31,472 nt of DNA, from contig JAWUYB010000014.1 in NCBI GenBank assembly GCA_034111025.1, forward strand, positions 1-31,472, written 5' to 3'. The notes under the pieces are model-generated. The model made no database searches, was not told the origin of the DNA, and saw nothing but the letters and a program-made list of their open reading frames with translations. The DNA comes from CAJXJP01 sp034111025. Its GTDB lineage: Bacteria; Patescibacteriota; Gracilibacteria; BD1-5; UBA6164. Below, in pieces: positions 19,559-27,428 of this stretch; position 1 is the stretch's first letter, and each line of letters opens with the position of its first letter. The position numbers and the translations under genes were made by a program.

Positions 19559-21874
19559 ATGGAACAAGTTACACCACAAAAACATATAGAAACAACTCCT
19601 CCTATTAAAACAGTAGAGGATTTATGAAATGCGATTTTAAATGATCCTGATAAAACAGAGTCATTCCATAAATATATAGAAGAAAAATATGAACTTCAAT
19701 CAAAAGATGAAATACTTAACGTATCACACGTTGAATTGAGTAAACTAAAAGATGATATTCAAGGTAATGAATCAAATTTTGATAATTTGTGAGCTTTTGT
19801 ATATGAAGATTATATGGAAACTAAACTTGAAACAAAAGGATTAGATTGAGTAAGTTTAGATCTTGTAATGAATTGAATCAATACACCTCGTTTAAATGAA
19901 ATAAAACAAGAATTTGAAGTATATTTTGATAATGCTTTCAAAAAATATGATTTTATTTCTTTATCTCAAAAAGAGTTATTTAAAATCTCTATTGTAAATA
20001 AATTATTAGATTCTCAATTGTCATCAGTTTGAACTGATATGATGTGAAGTTTTAGTAAGAAAGTAACGTGAGCAACGAAACATTTACAAGAGTGAGAATA
20101 TTCTGAAGCTATTAGTTCTGTTACTGACACTTCTGAATTTTCAGAATGATCAGATATAATGAAATCTAGTCTAGATGCTTGTATGAAAACCTATACTGAT
20201 AAATTAGATACTATTAAACAATTGATACAATCTACTTATCCAAATCTTAGTGATACTCAATTACAAAATGTATTCTCAAATATAAGTGAATTTAAAGATC
20301 CATCTTTTATTGAAAACAATATTGAGAACTTTGATATAACTTCTATTGATTTTACTAAATCAGAAGAACTTAATACAGAACTTAATACAGAAAATATAGA
20401 AAATATTAAAAAATATATTTTAAATTCTAGGGAAAATATATCTGATGTAGCTGATAAATTATCTCAGTGAGATAAAATGCAAGAAGTTGTTTTAGATTTA
20501 ATCTCAGATAAAAATTTCTGAGGAGCAATGAAAGGATTTTTATCAATACTCATGAAACTTTCAATTATAGGAGATATGATAGCAACATTTTTATGATTAG
20601 ATAAAAAAGATCCTATGGGTTCTTTAGAAAAATTATCATGAAAATATAATTTTTTCAATTGATTATTAGATCAATGACAGAGTGAATCAAAAAATTGAGA
20701 AGAAGAAGGGAAATGAGTTTTTAAAAATATTAATTTTTGAGAACAGGGTTTTCAAGAAAATAAATGAATTATTGAAAAAATAATGAATGAACTTCCTCAG
20801 CTAGATGAAAAAACATTAGCTCAATTTTGGCAAGATTCCTTTTCTAAAGATTGACTAAAAATTAAATGAGTAAGTTTAAAATTTCAAGGATTAAAAAATT
20901 CTGATAACTTCGAAAACGGAGTTATGAAACAATGAGTATTGAATGATTTATTGCAACAAGGATTTTCTAATTATGAAAATGACTTATGAGCATTAGAAGT
21001 TGCTGAAAAACAAAAAATACAAGCTGAGAAAGATGCAGTCAAAAAGTCTAAGGTCACTGAATTAGAAAATAAAAAAACCGAGTCAGCAGAAAGTATTCTT
21101 GAAAAAACTACTAGTATTTGAAGATTATCTACAATGTTAGATTATTCAGAAATGAGTAATATTGATGATTGGGATGATATATTTAATATTTGAGATATAA
21201 CAGCCATCTCACTATCTGAAATTAAATCAGCGAAGAATCCACAAGATGCTGTAAAATTAATCGAAGAAGAATTATGAGATGAAATTTCTGAAGAAAATAA
21301 ACTGCAAATAGCTACATTATGTAATCAAATTATATTATATCTAACTCATAAAAATCTAGATAAAGATATAGAAACTATATGAGATTTATATGATAATAGT
21401 TCAGATAAATCAAAAGAATTTTTTGAATATGTAAGTTGAAAAATAACTCTAGAAAAAAAAGAATTAGAGTGATTACAAGAAAAAGATCAAAAATTAGTCG
21501 ATCAACTTGCTAAATTATGAGTAAAATCTACTCAGGAAGAAATGTTAGCGAAATCATTACTTTTCATTGAAGAAGGAAAATTATCTGAATGAGTAAAGTT
21601 TTGAGATAATATAATGATATATAATCCTAAAAATTGACAATTATCAGTAGGAGATATTAATTATCAACTATATTATTGAGATAATAATGAAAACAATTTT
21701 TCAGAAATTACTATTGATAAATGATTAGTTTCATTTAATGTATGAATTATTAAGAATACAGCTAATAAAATATCGGTATTAAGTTTTTTACAAAGTACGA
21801 TATTATCAAAAGATACAGAATGAGTATTTATCTCATGAAATAATAAAATTACCTTAAAAATCGAAACAGCTTAA
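19559..21874 (+). CDS. Large unknown protein, 771 aa
   Basis: Single frame from ATG 19559 with TGA as Gly, divergent from the 1119-aa gene. It is mostly acidic helical sequence with predicted coiled coils (about residues 470-530 rich in Glu/Lys/Gln), a short ELNT duplication near residue 265, and one hydrophobic block at about 322-347 (GFLSILMKLSIIGDMIATFLG) followed by LDKKDPM. The last ~120 residues become beta-like (GDNIMIYNPKNGQLSVGDIN) and resemble a small sandwich domain. No signal peptide or catalytic motif is visible. Divergent pairing with another giant unknown and similar size suggest related roles. The stop codon lies in the loop of a terminator. Confidence 0.82.
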
Positions 21875-21890
21875 CTGTTTCGATTTTTTT
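21856..21890 (+). terminator. Terminator after the 771-aa gene
   Basis: Stem AAAAATCGAAACAG / CTGTTTCGATTTTT with loop CTTAA, which includes the stop codon, then T run. Confidence 0.9.
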
Positions 21891-22016
21891 AATTGACTAT
21901 TAATTAAAACTATTTACTAGATTTATTTCACAAACTCTATTTGTAAAAATAAAAAATATACTTATCTTATCTACAGAAATGAAAATAATTAAATTATATA
22001 TATAATAAGTTAAAGA

Positions 22017-22898
22017 ATGATTTTTCGTATAACGAAATATTCGATTAAAAATATCTTAAGAAATAAATTCTTAAGTATATCATCTATATTAGTATTAACA
22101 TTATTAATGTTTTTTATTAATATATTAGTAATACTTCATGATGTAAGTTTTAAATTAATAGACTCTGTTAATTCAAAAATGACAATATCTTTATATTTGA
22201 ATGATGAATATGATAAAAATTCACTAGAGGTAAATGATTTAATGAATTCAATAGTATGAGTTCATTCAGATATTTGAGTTGAATATAAATCTAAAGAACT
22301 CATATTAGATGAAATTAGAGAAAAAGAACCAGATCTAGTAGAAATTTTGGAAAGAACAAACCCCTTACCAGATACTATTATATTATCTGATATACAAATA
22401 GAGTACTATAAGGAGGTAAACAGTATAATAGAACCTAAAGTATTTATATTAAAAAAATATGAAGACAATACAGACCATTTTTCTCATTACTCTTCACAAT
22501 ATAAAAATATAGAAAATATTATTAGCGTATTAGGTATACTTACATATGGATTATATATTATAATTTGAGTATTCTTATTATCTATATTTATTATAACATA
22601 TTCTATTATAGGAAACTTTATATATTACTTTAAGGATGAAATATATATTACACGTTTGGTGTGATGAAGTAAAAAATTTATATATGGACCATTTATCCTT
22701 CAATGAATGATTTATTCATTTACATCATTTGTTTTAAGTTTCTTTATATTTCTATTTATACTTTCTAGTATTAATAATGCATTTTGAGATTTATACATGT
22801 TTGAAGCAAATTATTTACTACTATTATTAGAATTATTTATATTTGTATTAGTATGAGGTGTGAGTTGATTATTTTCATCGAAAAGATATTTGAAATAA
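22017..22898 (+). CDS. ftsX: Cell-division ABC permease FtsX, 293 aa
   Basis: FtsX is the membrane subunit of FtsEX, which couples ATP hydrolysis to activation of peptidoglycan hydrolases at the septum. The start IFRITKYSIKNILRNKFLSISSILVLTLLMFFI is typical: a short basic helix, then TM1 (about residues 21-42). An extracytoplasmic loop follows with MTISLYLNDEYD and a KSKELILDEIREKEPDLVEIL region, as in the family. Three more helices make up the C-terminal half (about 183-203, 232-252, 265-285), with the FtsX-like EIYITRLVG(G)S and FGPFILQG-type spacing. Usual length is ~300. The ATPase gene ftsE is not adjacent, unlike most genomes. Several glycines, including a GG pair, are TGA. Confidence 0.85.
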
Positions 22899-22902
22899 TG
22901 TT

Positions 22903-22941
22903 AAATACTGTTCATACATTGTGAACAGTATTTATTTTTTA
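22903..22941 (+). terminator. Terminator after ftsX
   Basis: Stem AAATACTGTTCA / TGAACAGTATTT with 7-base loop, then T run. Confidence 0.88.
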
Positions 22942-22978
22942 GATTATTGTAATAGGTATATTTTAGAAATATAAGAAG

Positions 22979-23037
22979 ATTATTAAAAATATATACTACT
23001 ACTATTTTGATAAATAAGCCATTATTAAAAATATATA
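22979..23037. repeat. Direct repeat upstream of the tRNA-tuf cluster
   Basis: The 17-mer ATTATTAAAAATATATA occurs at 22979-22995 and again at 23021-23037. It may be an AT-rich upstream element of the strong promoter that follows, or chance in this composition. Confidence 0.4.
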
Positions 23038-23058
23038 GAAAAATATATGAAAAAAGAT

Positions 23059-23086
23059 TTGCAATGAATAAATTTTTTTATATACT
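23059..23086 (+). promoter_or_regulatory. Promoter of the tRNA-tuf cluster
   Basis: TTGCAA (23059-23064) and TATACT (23081-23086) are 16 bases apart. A ~60-base leader follows before tRNA-Asp. Confidence 0.6.
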
Positions 23087-23148
23087 ACGGCTCGTTAATT
23101 ACAGCAGAGACAAGAACTACTGAAATGAACAGACTAATAAATATGAAT

Positions 23149-23227
23149 GGACGCGTAGCTCAGTTTTGGTTAGAGCGCTGCACTGTCACTGCAGAGGTCG
23201 CGGGTTCGAGTCCCGTCGCGTCCGCCA
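23149..23227 (+). tRNA. tRNA-Asp (GTC)
   Basis: Full cloverleaf: acceptor GGACGCG/CGCGTCC, anticodon loop CTGTCAC with anticodon GTC (23185-23187), T arm GCGGG-TTCGAGT-CCCGT, discriminator G and encoded CCA. Confidence 0.97.
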
Positions 23228-23343
23228 TTCAAATGAAAAAAAAGCAAAAATACATAACATGATTATATAATAGAGAGTTGAAAACGAATCAAAAGATTTG
23301 CCTCCCTGTTATTTTAAATATTATGTAGACTTAAAAAATATTT

Positions 23344-23420
23344 GGGGCCTTAGCTCAGTTGGCTAGAGCGCTCGCCTTGCACGCGAGAGGTCAGGAGTTC
23401 GACTCTCCTAGGCTCCACCA
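23344..23420 (+). tRNA. tRNA-Ala (TGC)
   Basis: Acceptor GGGGCCT/AGGCTCC, anticodon stem CTCGC/GCGAG with loop CTTGCAC (anticodon TGC), T arm AGGAG-TTCGACT-CTCCT, encoded CCA. Confidence 0.97.
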
Positions 23421-23481
23421 TTTTTGCTTAGATTTGAAAAATTACTAAAAAGTCGATTTTAATCTTTATTTTATAGACAAT

Positions 23482-23691
23482 ATGCCTGCAAATAAAAGAC
23501 CAAGAAAACTTAACTATTCGGTAAATAAAAAATGACCAAAAAGTTGAGGGAAAGTTGGAAAAGCAATTGCTCATTACCAAGCTCTTCAAAAAAGAATAGC
23601 GTTTGAATGAGAAACTAAATGGTTACAAAATGCAATGAAAATTGTTGCTGTAAAACTAAAAAAATACCAAATAAATCTTAATAAAATATAG
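23482..23691 (+). CDS. Small basic protein, unknown, 69 aa
   Basis: A Lys/Arg-rich protein: MPANKRPRKLNYSVNKKG, then SGGKVGKAIAHYQALQKRI and a Lys-rich helical end. It has no signal or membrane segment. Position between tRNA-Ala and tuf, with a one-base gap to another tiny basic gene, suggests a ribosome- or RNA-associated role, but no ribosomal protein family is matched. TGA encodes three of its glycines, unlike the ribosomal protein genes downstream. Confidence 0.7.
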
Positions 23692-23692
23692 T

Positions 23693-23779
23693 ATGCCTAG
23701 ATTAACAGGACACACTCACAGAAAATTAAGAAGAAAACTAGAATTAATTGAAAAGAGAGTAAAGAAAACAAGAAGATAG
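23693..23779 (+). CDS. 28-residue highly basic peptide
   Basis: ATG to TAG gives MPRLTGHTHRKLRRKLELIE then KRVKKTRR: nearly half the residues are Lys, Arg or His in one predicted helix. It starts one base after the stop of the 69-aa gene and 75 bases before tuf. Composition and place recall very small ribosomal proteins such as Thx (bTHX) of Thermus, but I see no clear sequence match. Coding status rests on the tidy spacing and composition. Confidence 0.55.
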   Translation: MPRLTGHTHRKLRRKLELIEKRVKKTRR

Positions 23780-23854
23780 TAAGTTAAATTTGATATTTTC
23801 AAAAAAATTACTAAAATTTAGAAACAATTATTTTATATTATTACATATCGTATT

Positions 23855-25045
23855 ATGTCTTTTGATAGATCTAAACCACATATGAATATTGGTACTATTG
23901 GTCATGTTGATCATGGTAAAACTACTACTACTGCTGCAATTTCAGCTGTATTAACTACTATGTTAGGTGGTGAAGTAAGAGATTTCGCATCTATTGATAA
24001 CGCTCCTGAAGAAAGAGCAAGAGGTATTACTATTAATACTTCACATGTTGAATATGAAACAGCTGCAAGACATTACGCTCATGTAGATTGTCCAGGTCAT
24101 GCCGATTATGTTAAAAACATGATTACAGGTGCTGCTCAAATGGATGCTGCGATTCTTATCGTTGCTGCTACTGACGGTCCTATGGCTCAAACTAGAGAAC
24201 ATATACTACTATCTAGACAAGTTGGTGTACCTTACATCGTTGTTTATATGAATAAATGTGATATGGTTGATGATGAAGAAATGGTAGAATTAGTTGAAAT
24301 GGAAATAAGAGACCTTTTAACTAAATATGATTTCCCAGGTGATGATACTCCAGTTATTAAAGGTTCAGGGTTAGTTGCTCTTGAAAACCCAGCTGATATG
24401 GATAAAGAATTTGGTGCAAAAACTATTGTTGAATTATTCAGTGCTATTGAAGAATTCGTACCAGTTCCAGATAGACCAGTTGATAAAGATTTCCTAATGC
24501 CAGTTGAGGATGTATTCTCAATTAAAGGGAGAGGTACAGTTGTTACTGGTAAAATCGAAACTGGTGTTATTAACGTTGGTGAATCTGTAGAAATTGTTGG
24601 TATAAGAGATACTCAAACAACTACTGTTACTGGTGTTGAAATGTTCCATAAATTACTTGATCAAGGTCAAGCTGGTGATAATGCAGGTATCTTATTAAGA
24701 GGTACTCAAAGAGAAGACGTTGAAAGAGGTCAAGTTCTAGCTAAACCAGGTTCTATTCTTCCTCATACTGAGTTTGAATCAGAAGTATATGTACTTTCAA
24801 AAGATGAAGGTGGGAGACATACTCCATTCTTCAAAGGTTATAAACCTCAATTCTACTTCAGAACTACTGATGTAACTGGTGATATTGAATTACCTGCTGG
24901 AGTTGAAATGGTTATGCCTGGTGATAACGTTAAAATGACTGTTAAATTACAATCTCCAATTGCAATGACTCAAGGGTTAAAATTTGCAATCAGAGAAGGT
25001 GGTAGAACTGTTGGTTCTGGTGTTGTTGCTTCTGTAAAAGCATAA
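23855..25045 (+). CDS. tuf: Elongation factor Tu, 396 aa
   Basis: EF-Tu carries aminoacyl-tRNA to the ribosome as a GTP complex. G1 GHVDHGKTT (about residues 16-24), switch I ARGITINTSHVEYE, G3 DCPGHADY, G4 NKCD and G5 GSGL are present, followed by complete domains 2 and 3 (VFSIKGRGTVVTGKIETG; GGRHTPFFKGYKPQFYFRTTDVTG). Length is normal. Every glycine is GGN, mostly GGT, with no TGA at all, the clearest case of codon choice against the recoded triplet. It lies downstream of two tRNAs, an arrangement also known from other bacteria. No Shine-Dalgarno sequence precedes the ATG. Confidence 0.99.
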   Translation: MSFDRSKPHMNIGTIGHVDHGKTTTTAAISAVLTTMLGGEVRDFASIDNAPEERARGITINTSHVEYETAARHYAHVDCPGHADYVKNMITGAAQMDAAILIVAATDGPMAQTREHILLSRQVGVPYIVVYMNKCDMVDDEEMVELVEMEIRDLLTKYDFPGDDTPVIKGSGLVALENPADMDKEFGAKTIVELFSAIEEFVPVPDRPVDKDFLMPVEDVFSIKGRGTVVTGKIETGVINVGESVEIVGIRDTQTTTVTGVEMFHKLLDQGQAGDNAGILLRGTQREDVERGQVLAKPGSILPHTEFESEVYVLSKDEGGRHTPFFKGYKPQFYFRTTDVTGDIELPAGVEMVMPGDNVKMTVKLQSPIAMTQGLKFAIREGGRTVGSGVVASVKA

Positions 25046-25051
25046 TTAAAC

Positions 25052-25105
25052 ATACATTAATGTAAGTTAATGTATCCAACATTATCATTAATTTGATAGT
25101 GTTGG
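25052..25105 (+). promoter_or_regulatory. Two tandem hairpins between tuf and rpsJ
   Basis: ATACATTA/TAATGTAT (25052-25075) and CCAACATTATCA/TGATAGTGTTGG (25076-25105) abut exactly. Neither has a following T tract, so they look more like mRNA-processing, stabilising or leader structures than a terminator. Confidence 0.6.
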
Positions 25106-25148
25106 CTCATTAAATTATATTAAATTTAATTTTTCATTTAGAAAAAAA

Positions 25149-25469
25149 ATGTCAGCAAATAAAACTACTCAAAAAATAAGAATTTCAGTAAAATCATTTG
25201 ATTATAAACTATTAGATGAAGCTGTTAAAAAAATTGTTTTACTTGGGAATGATTCTGGAGCTAAGGTTGTAGGACCAATTCCATTACCAACTAGAATTGA
25301 AAAAATCACTGTTAACAGATCTACATTTGTTAACAAAGATGCAAGAGAACAATTTGAAATTAGAAGACACAAAAGATTAATTGATATCTTAGAACCTACT
25401 GCTAAAACTATGGAATTACTCCAAGATATTAGCATACCAAGTGGTGTAGGTATTGAAATTAAAGCGTAA
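25149..25469 (+). CDS. rpsJ: 30S ribosomal protein uS10, 106 aa
   Basis: Typical S10: KIRISVKSFDYKLLDEA at the start, VGPIPLPTRIEKITVNRS in the long loop that reaches the 16S rRNA, FEIRRHKRLIDILEPT and end IPSGVGIEIKA. Also the NusB partner in antitermination. All glycines are GGN. It follows tuf as in str-S10 arrangements, but L3 and the rest of the S10 operon are not next to it; rpmB comes instead. Confidence 0.98.
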   Translation: MSANKTTQKIRISVKSFDYKLLDEAVKKIVLLGNDSGAKVVGPIPLPTRIEKITVNRSTFVNKDAREQFEIRRHKRLIDILEPTAKTMELLQDISIPSGVGIEIKA

Positions 25470-25506
25470 GTTTTAATTCTTGTTTTAAATCCATAATTAT
25501 AAAAAA

Positions 25507-25704
25507 ATGTCTAGAGTTTGCGAAATCACTGGAAAAAGAACTGCAGTAGGTAATAATAGATCTCATTCAATGAGAGCTACAAGAAGAAAATTTTACCCAA
25601 ATCTTTTTAAGAAAAAAATAAAAGATCCTGAAACTGGTTTAATATATGAAATCAAAGTTTCTGCTAAAGGTCTTAGAACATTAAGAAAACATGGAATAGT
25701 TTAG
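25507..25704 (+). CDS. rpmB: 50S ribosomal protein bL28, 65 aa
   Basis: Start MSRVCEITGKRTAVGNNRSH carries the L28 signature, followed by MRATRRKFYPNLFKKKI and the end VSAKGLRTLRKHGIV. Length is normal. One Cys remains at residue 5, so the zinc-binding four-Cys form is not present. Lies 37 bases after rpsJ and 20 bases before tRNA-Leu. Confidence 0.97.
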   Translation: MSRVCEITGKRTAVGNNRSHSMRATRRKFYPNLFKKKIKDPETGLIYEIKVSAKGLRTLRKHGIV

Positions 25705-25724
25705 TAAACACTAAACTTTCCTTC

Positions 25725-25810
25725 TGCCCAGATGGTGGAATTGGTAGACACGCGAGACTTAAAATCTCGTTACTTCGGTAGTCCGGGTTCAATTCCCGGT
25801 CTGGGCACCA
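25725..25810 (+). tRNA. tRNA-Leu (TAA)
   Basis: Class II tRNA of 86 bases: acceptor GCCCAGA/TCTGGGC, anticodon stem GAGA/TCTC with loop CTTAAAA (anticodon TAA), variable arm, T arm CCGGG-TTCAATT-CCCGG, encoded CCA. Confidence 0.97.
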
Positions 25811-25832
25811 TTTTTAAAAAACACCAAAAATT

Positions 25833-25890
25833 AATTACGAATTATTATTAGTTGTTATTACTAATAACATTTGATTTGTAATTCGTAATT
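25833..25890 (+). repeat. Long nested stem-loop upstream of rpsP
   Basis: Outer stem AATTACGAATTA (25833-25844) pairs with 25879-25890; an inner stem TTATTAGT (25845-25852) pairs with 25860-25867. It lies 37 bases before the rpsP ATG and lacks a T tract. It could be a 5' leader control element or a small mobile palindrome. Confidence 0.6.
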
Positions 25891-25926
25891 CAAAAAATAC
25901 GAATTTAATTATAAAATTAAAAAAAC

Positions 25927-26166
25927 ATGTTAAAAATTAGATTAGCTAGAGCCGGAAAAAGAAATATGCCTTTCTTTAGAGTAGTTGTTACTGAACATAC
26001 TAAAGCAGCAAAACACGGATACAAAGAAGTTTTAGGTTTTTATAACCCAATTTCTAAAGAATTTAAATTAAAAGATTTAGATAAAGTTAAACAATATATC
26101 TCTCACGGTGCTCAATTTTCACCTAGAGTAGAAAAATTAATTAAAACAAATTCTATTGCTCTTTAA
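25927..26166 (+). CDS. rpsP: 30S ribosomal protein bS16, 79 aa
   Basis: MLKIRLARAGKRNMPFFRVV is the S16 start signature; ..GYKEVLGFYNPISKEFKL and a C-terminal SPRVEKLIK follow. Length is at the short end of normal. Glycines are all GGN. Followed by a terminator, then khpA, as in many bacteria where rpsP-khpA-rimM are linked; rimM is absent here. Confidence 0.97.
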   Translation: MLKIRLARAGKRNMPFFRVVVTEHTKAAKHGYKEVLGFYNPISKEFKLKDLDKVKQYISHGAQFSPRVEKLIKTNSIAL

Positions 26167-26178
26167 GAGAATATAGTT

Positions 26179-26214
26179 ATCCTTCAATTGTAATACGGTT
26201 GAAGGAATTTTTTT
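26179..26214 (+). terminator. Terminator after rpsP
   Basis: CCTTCAA / TTGAAGG stem with an 11-base loop and T7 tract. Confidence 0.85.
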
Positions 26215-26234
26215 ACATAATAAATGAATTCAAT

Positions 26235-26471
26235 ATGAAAGAAGTAGAATTTTTACAATACATAGTAGAAAATTTAGTTACTAATGTTGAAGATATAAAA
26301 ATTGATCATACTGAAGATGAATTATGAGTGTTATTAACATTATCAGTTCATAAAGAAGATATGTGAATTATTATATGAAAAGGTGGAAATACAATTAATT
26401 CAATAAGATCAGTCTTAAGATTATTGGGAATGAAAATTAATAAAAGAATTAATTTAAAAGTTTTAGATTAA
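26235..26471 (+). CDS. khpA: KH-domain RNA-binding protein KhpA, 78 aa
   Basis: Single KH domain with the GxxG loop at residues 48-51 in GIIIGKGGNTINSIR. Two of the glycines in this stretch are read from TGA. Length and place after rpsP match KhpA (YlqC/KhpA), which binds RNA with KhpB and affects cell division and envelope growth in Gram-positives. The next ATG follows 13 bases after its stop. Confidence 0.93.
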
Positions 26472-26484
26472 TAATCAATAAATT

Positions 26485-26922
26485 ATGATAATCGAACAAG
26501 TACTTGCTTTAAAAACAACTAATCAAAGTCCATTATTTTGAGAAGCTATGGAATTTTGAGATTTCATACTATTATCAATTTCATTATTTGTACTTTTTGC
26601 ATGAATACTTTCAATTGTTTTTATATTATGGTGAGGACTATTACTTATTCTATCTGGAGGTAAGGATGATAAAATTAAACCAGCTATCAATACTATTAGG
26701 TATGCTATAATAGGAGTTATTATAACAGTAGTATCTATATTCCTATTTCCTATATTAGGGAGATTATTAGGTTTAGATGTAAATCAATATGCTAAACCAG
26801 AAAGAATATTTGAAAAAATCGAACAGATTTGAAATAATATATTTTGAGGAGAAGATATTTCAGTTATTTGACAAGATATTAATAATTTAGATCAATTAGG
26901 ACCTGATTTTTCAGATTTATAA
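26485..26922 (+). CDS. Small two-helix membrane protein, VirB2/pilin-like, 145 aa
   Basis: TM1 (about residues 26-58, including LWGGLLLILSGG) is followed by a short cytoplasmic turn KDDKIKPAINTIRYAIIG and TM2 (73-95), then a 50-residue acidic tail. The WGGxxxxxSGG-(charged)-KKA/AxxxIxxAIIG pattern is that of VirB2/TrbC-like pilin subunits often seen in CPR genomes. There is no obvious cleavable signal peptide. No other type IV secretion genes are adjacent, so a role in secretion is not shown by context. The terminator overlaps the stop. Confidence 0.75.
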
Positions 26923-26950
26923 AAAAAGACTCTATAAGAGTCTTTTTTTA
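26921..26950. terminator. Bidirectional terminator
   Basis: AAAAAAAGACTCT / AGAGTCTTTTTTT with loop ATA between convergent genes. Confidence 0.9.
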
Positions 26951-26954
26951 TTGT

Positions 26955-27362
26955 TTAATATTTTGATTTTTTATATATGTAATATGACCATTTTTCAGCT
27001 ATAGTCATATTATTAGTGATATTATATTCTTTTGACTTAGTTTCAATTTCATCATTTATTATAATATTAGTTTCAGTAGTATATTTATTATAATTTTTTT
27101 GTGTCGTTAAATAGATTACTTTTTCTCATTTGTCTTTTAGTGATTGCTGTTCTTTTTTCACCATATTTATATATGCCCTTGATTGTTTGTATTCTATTGT
27201 ATCTAATGCATTTTTATTATAATCCGTTGTTTCTATTATAAAGCTTTGTAATTTTTTAATATTGCTAGTTTCTTTGTATTCTTCAATACTAAAATTTATA
27301 ATCAGATATAATATATATAGCATTATTCCTATCATAGTAAGAAAAATATATTGTTTATTCAT
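26955..27362 (-). CDS. Single-pass membrane protein, unknown, 135 aa
   Basis: A short MNKQ head and one membrane helix (residues 5-25, FLTMIGIMLYILYLIINF) precede a charged helical outer region with Glu/Lys-rich repeats, then a Thr/Asn-rich part and Tyr/Lys end. One in-frame TGA (Gly79). The size and topology (short N-terminus, one helix, coiled coil) resemble FtsL/DivIC-type division proteins, but the sequence is not enough to call it. Divergent from the FecR-domain gene. Confidence 0.7.
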
Positions 27363-27428
27363 ATGTTTTGATAATTATATTTTTTTAGATAATATATTTT
27401 ATATATTCTTACCTATAATATCTAAATA

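Noticed and set aside
25202..25435. 77-aa minus-strand ORF
   Set aside because: Lies wholly opposite rpsJ, whose identity is certain.
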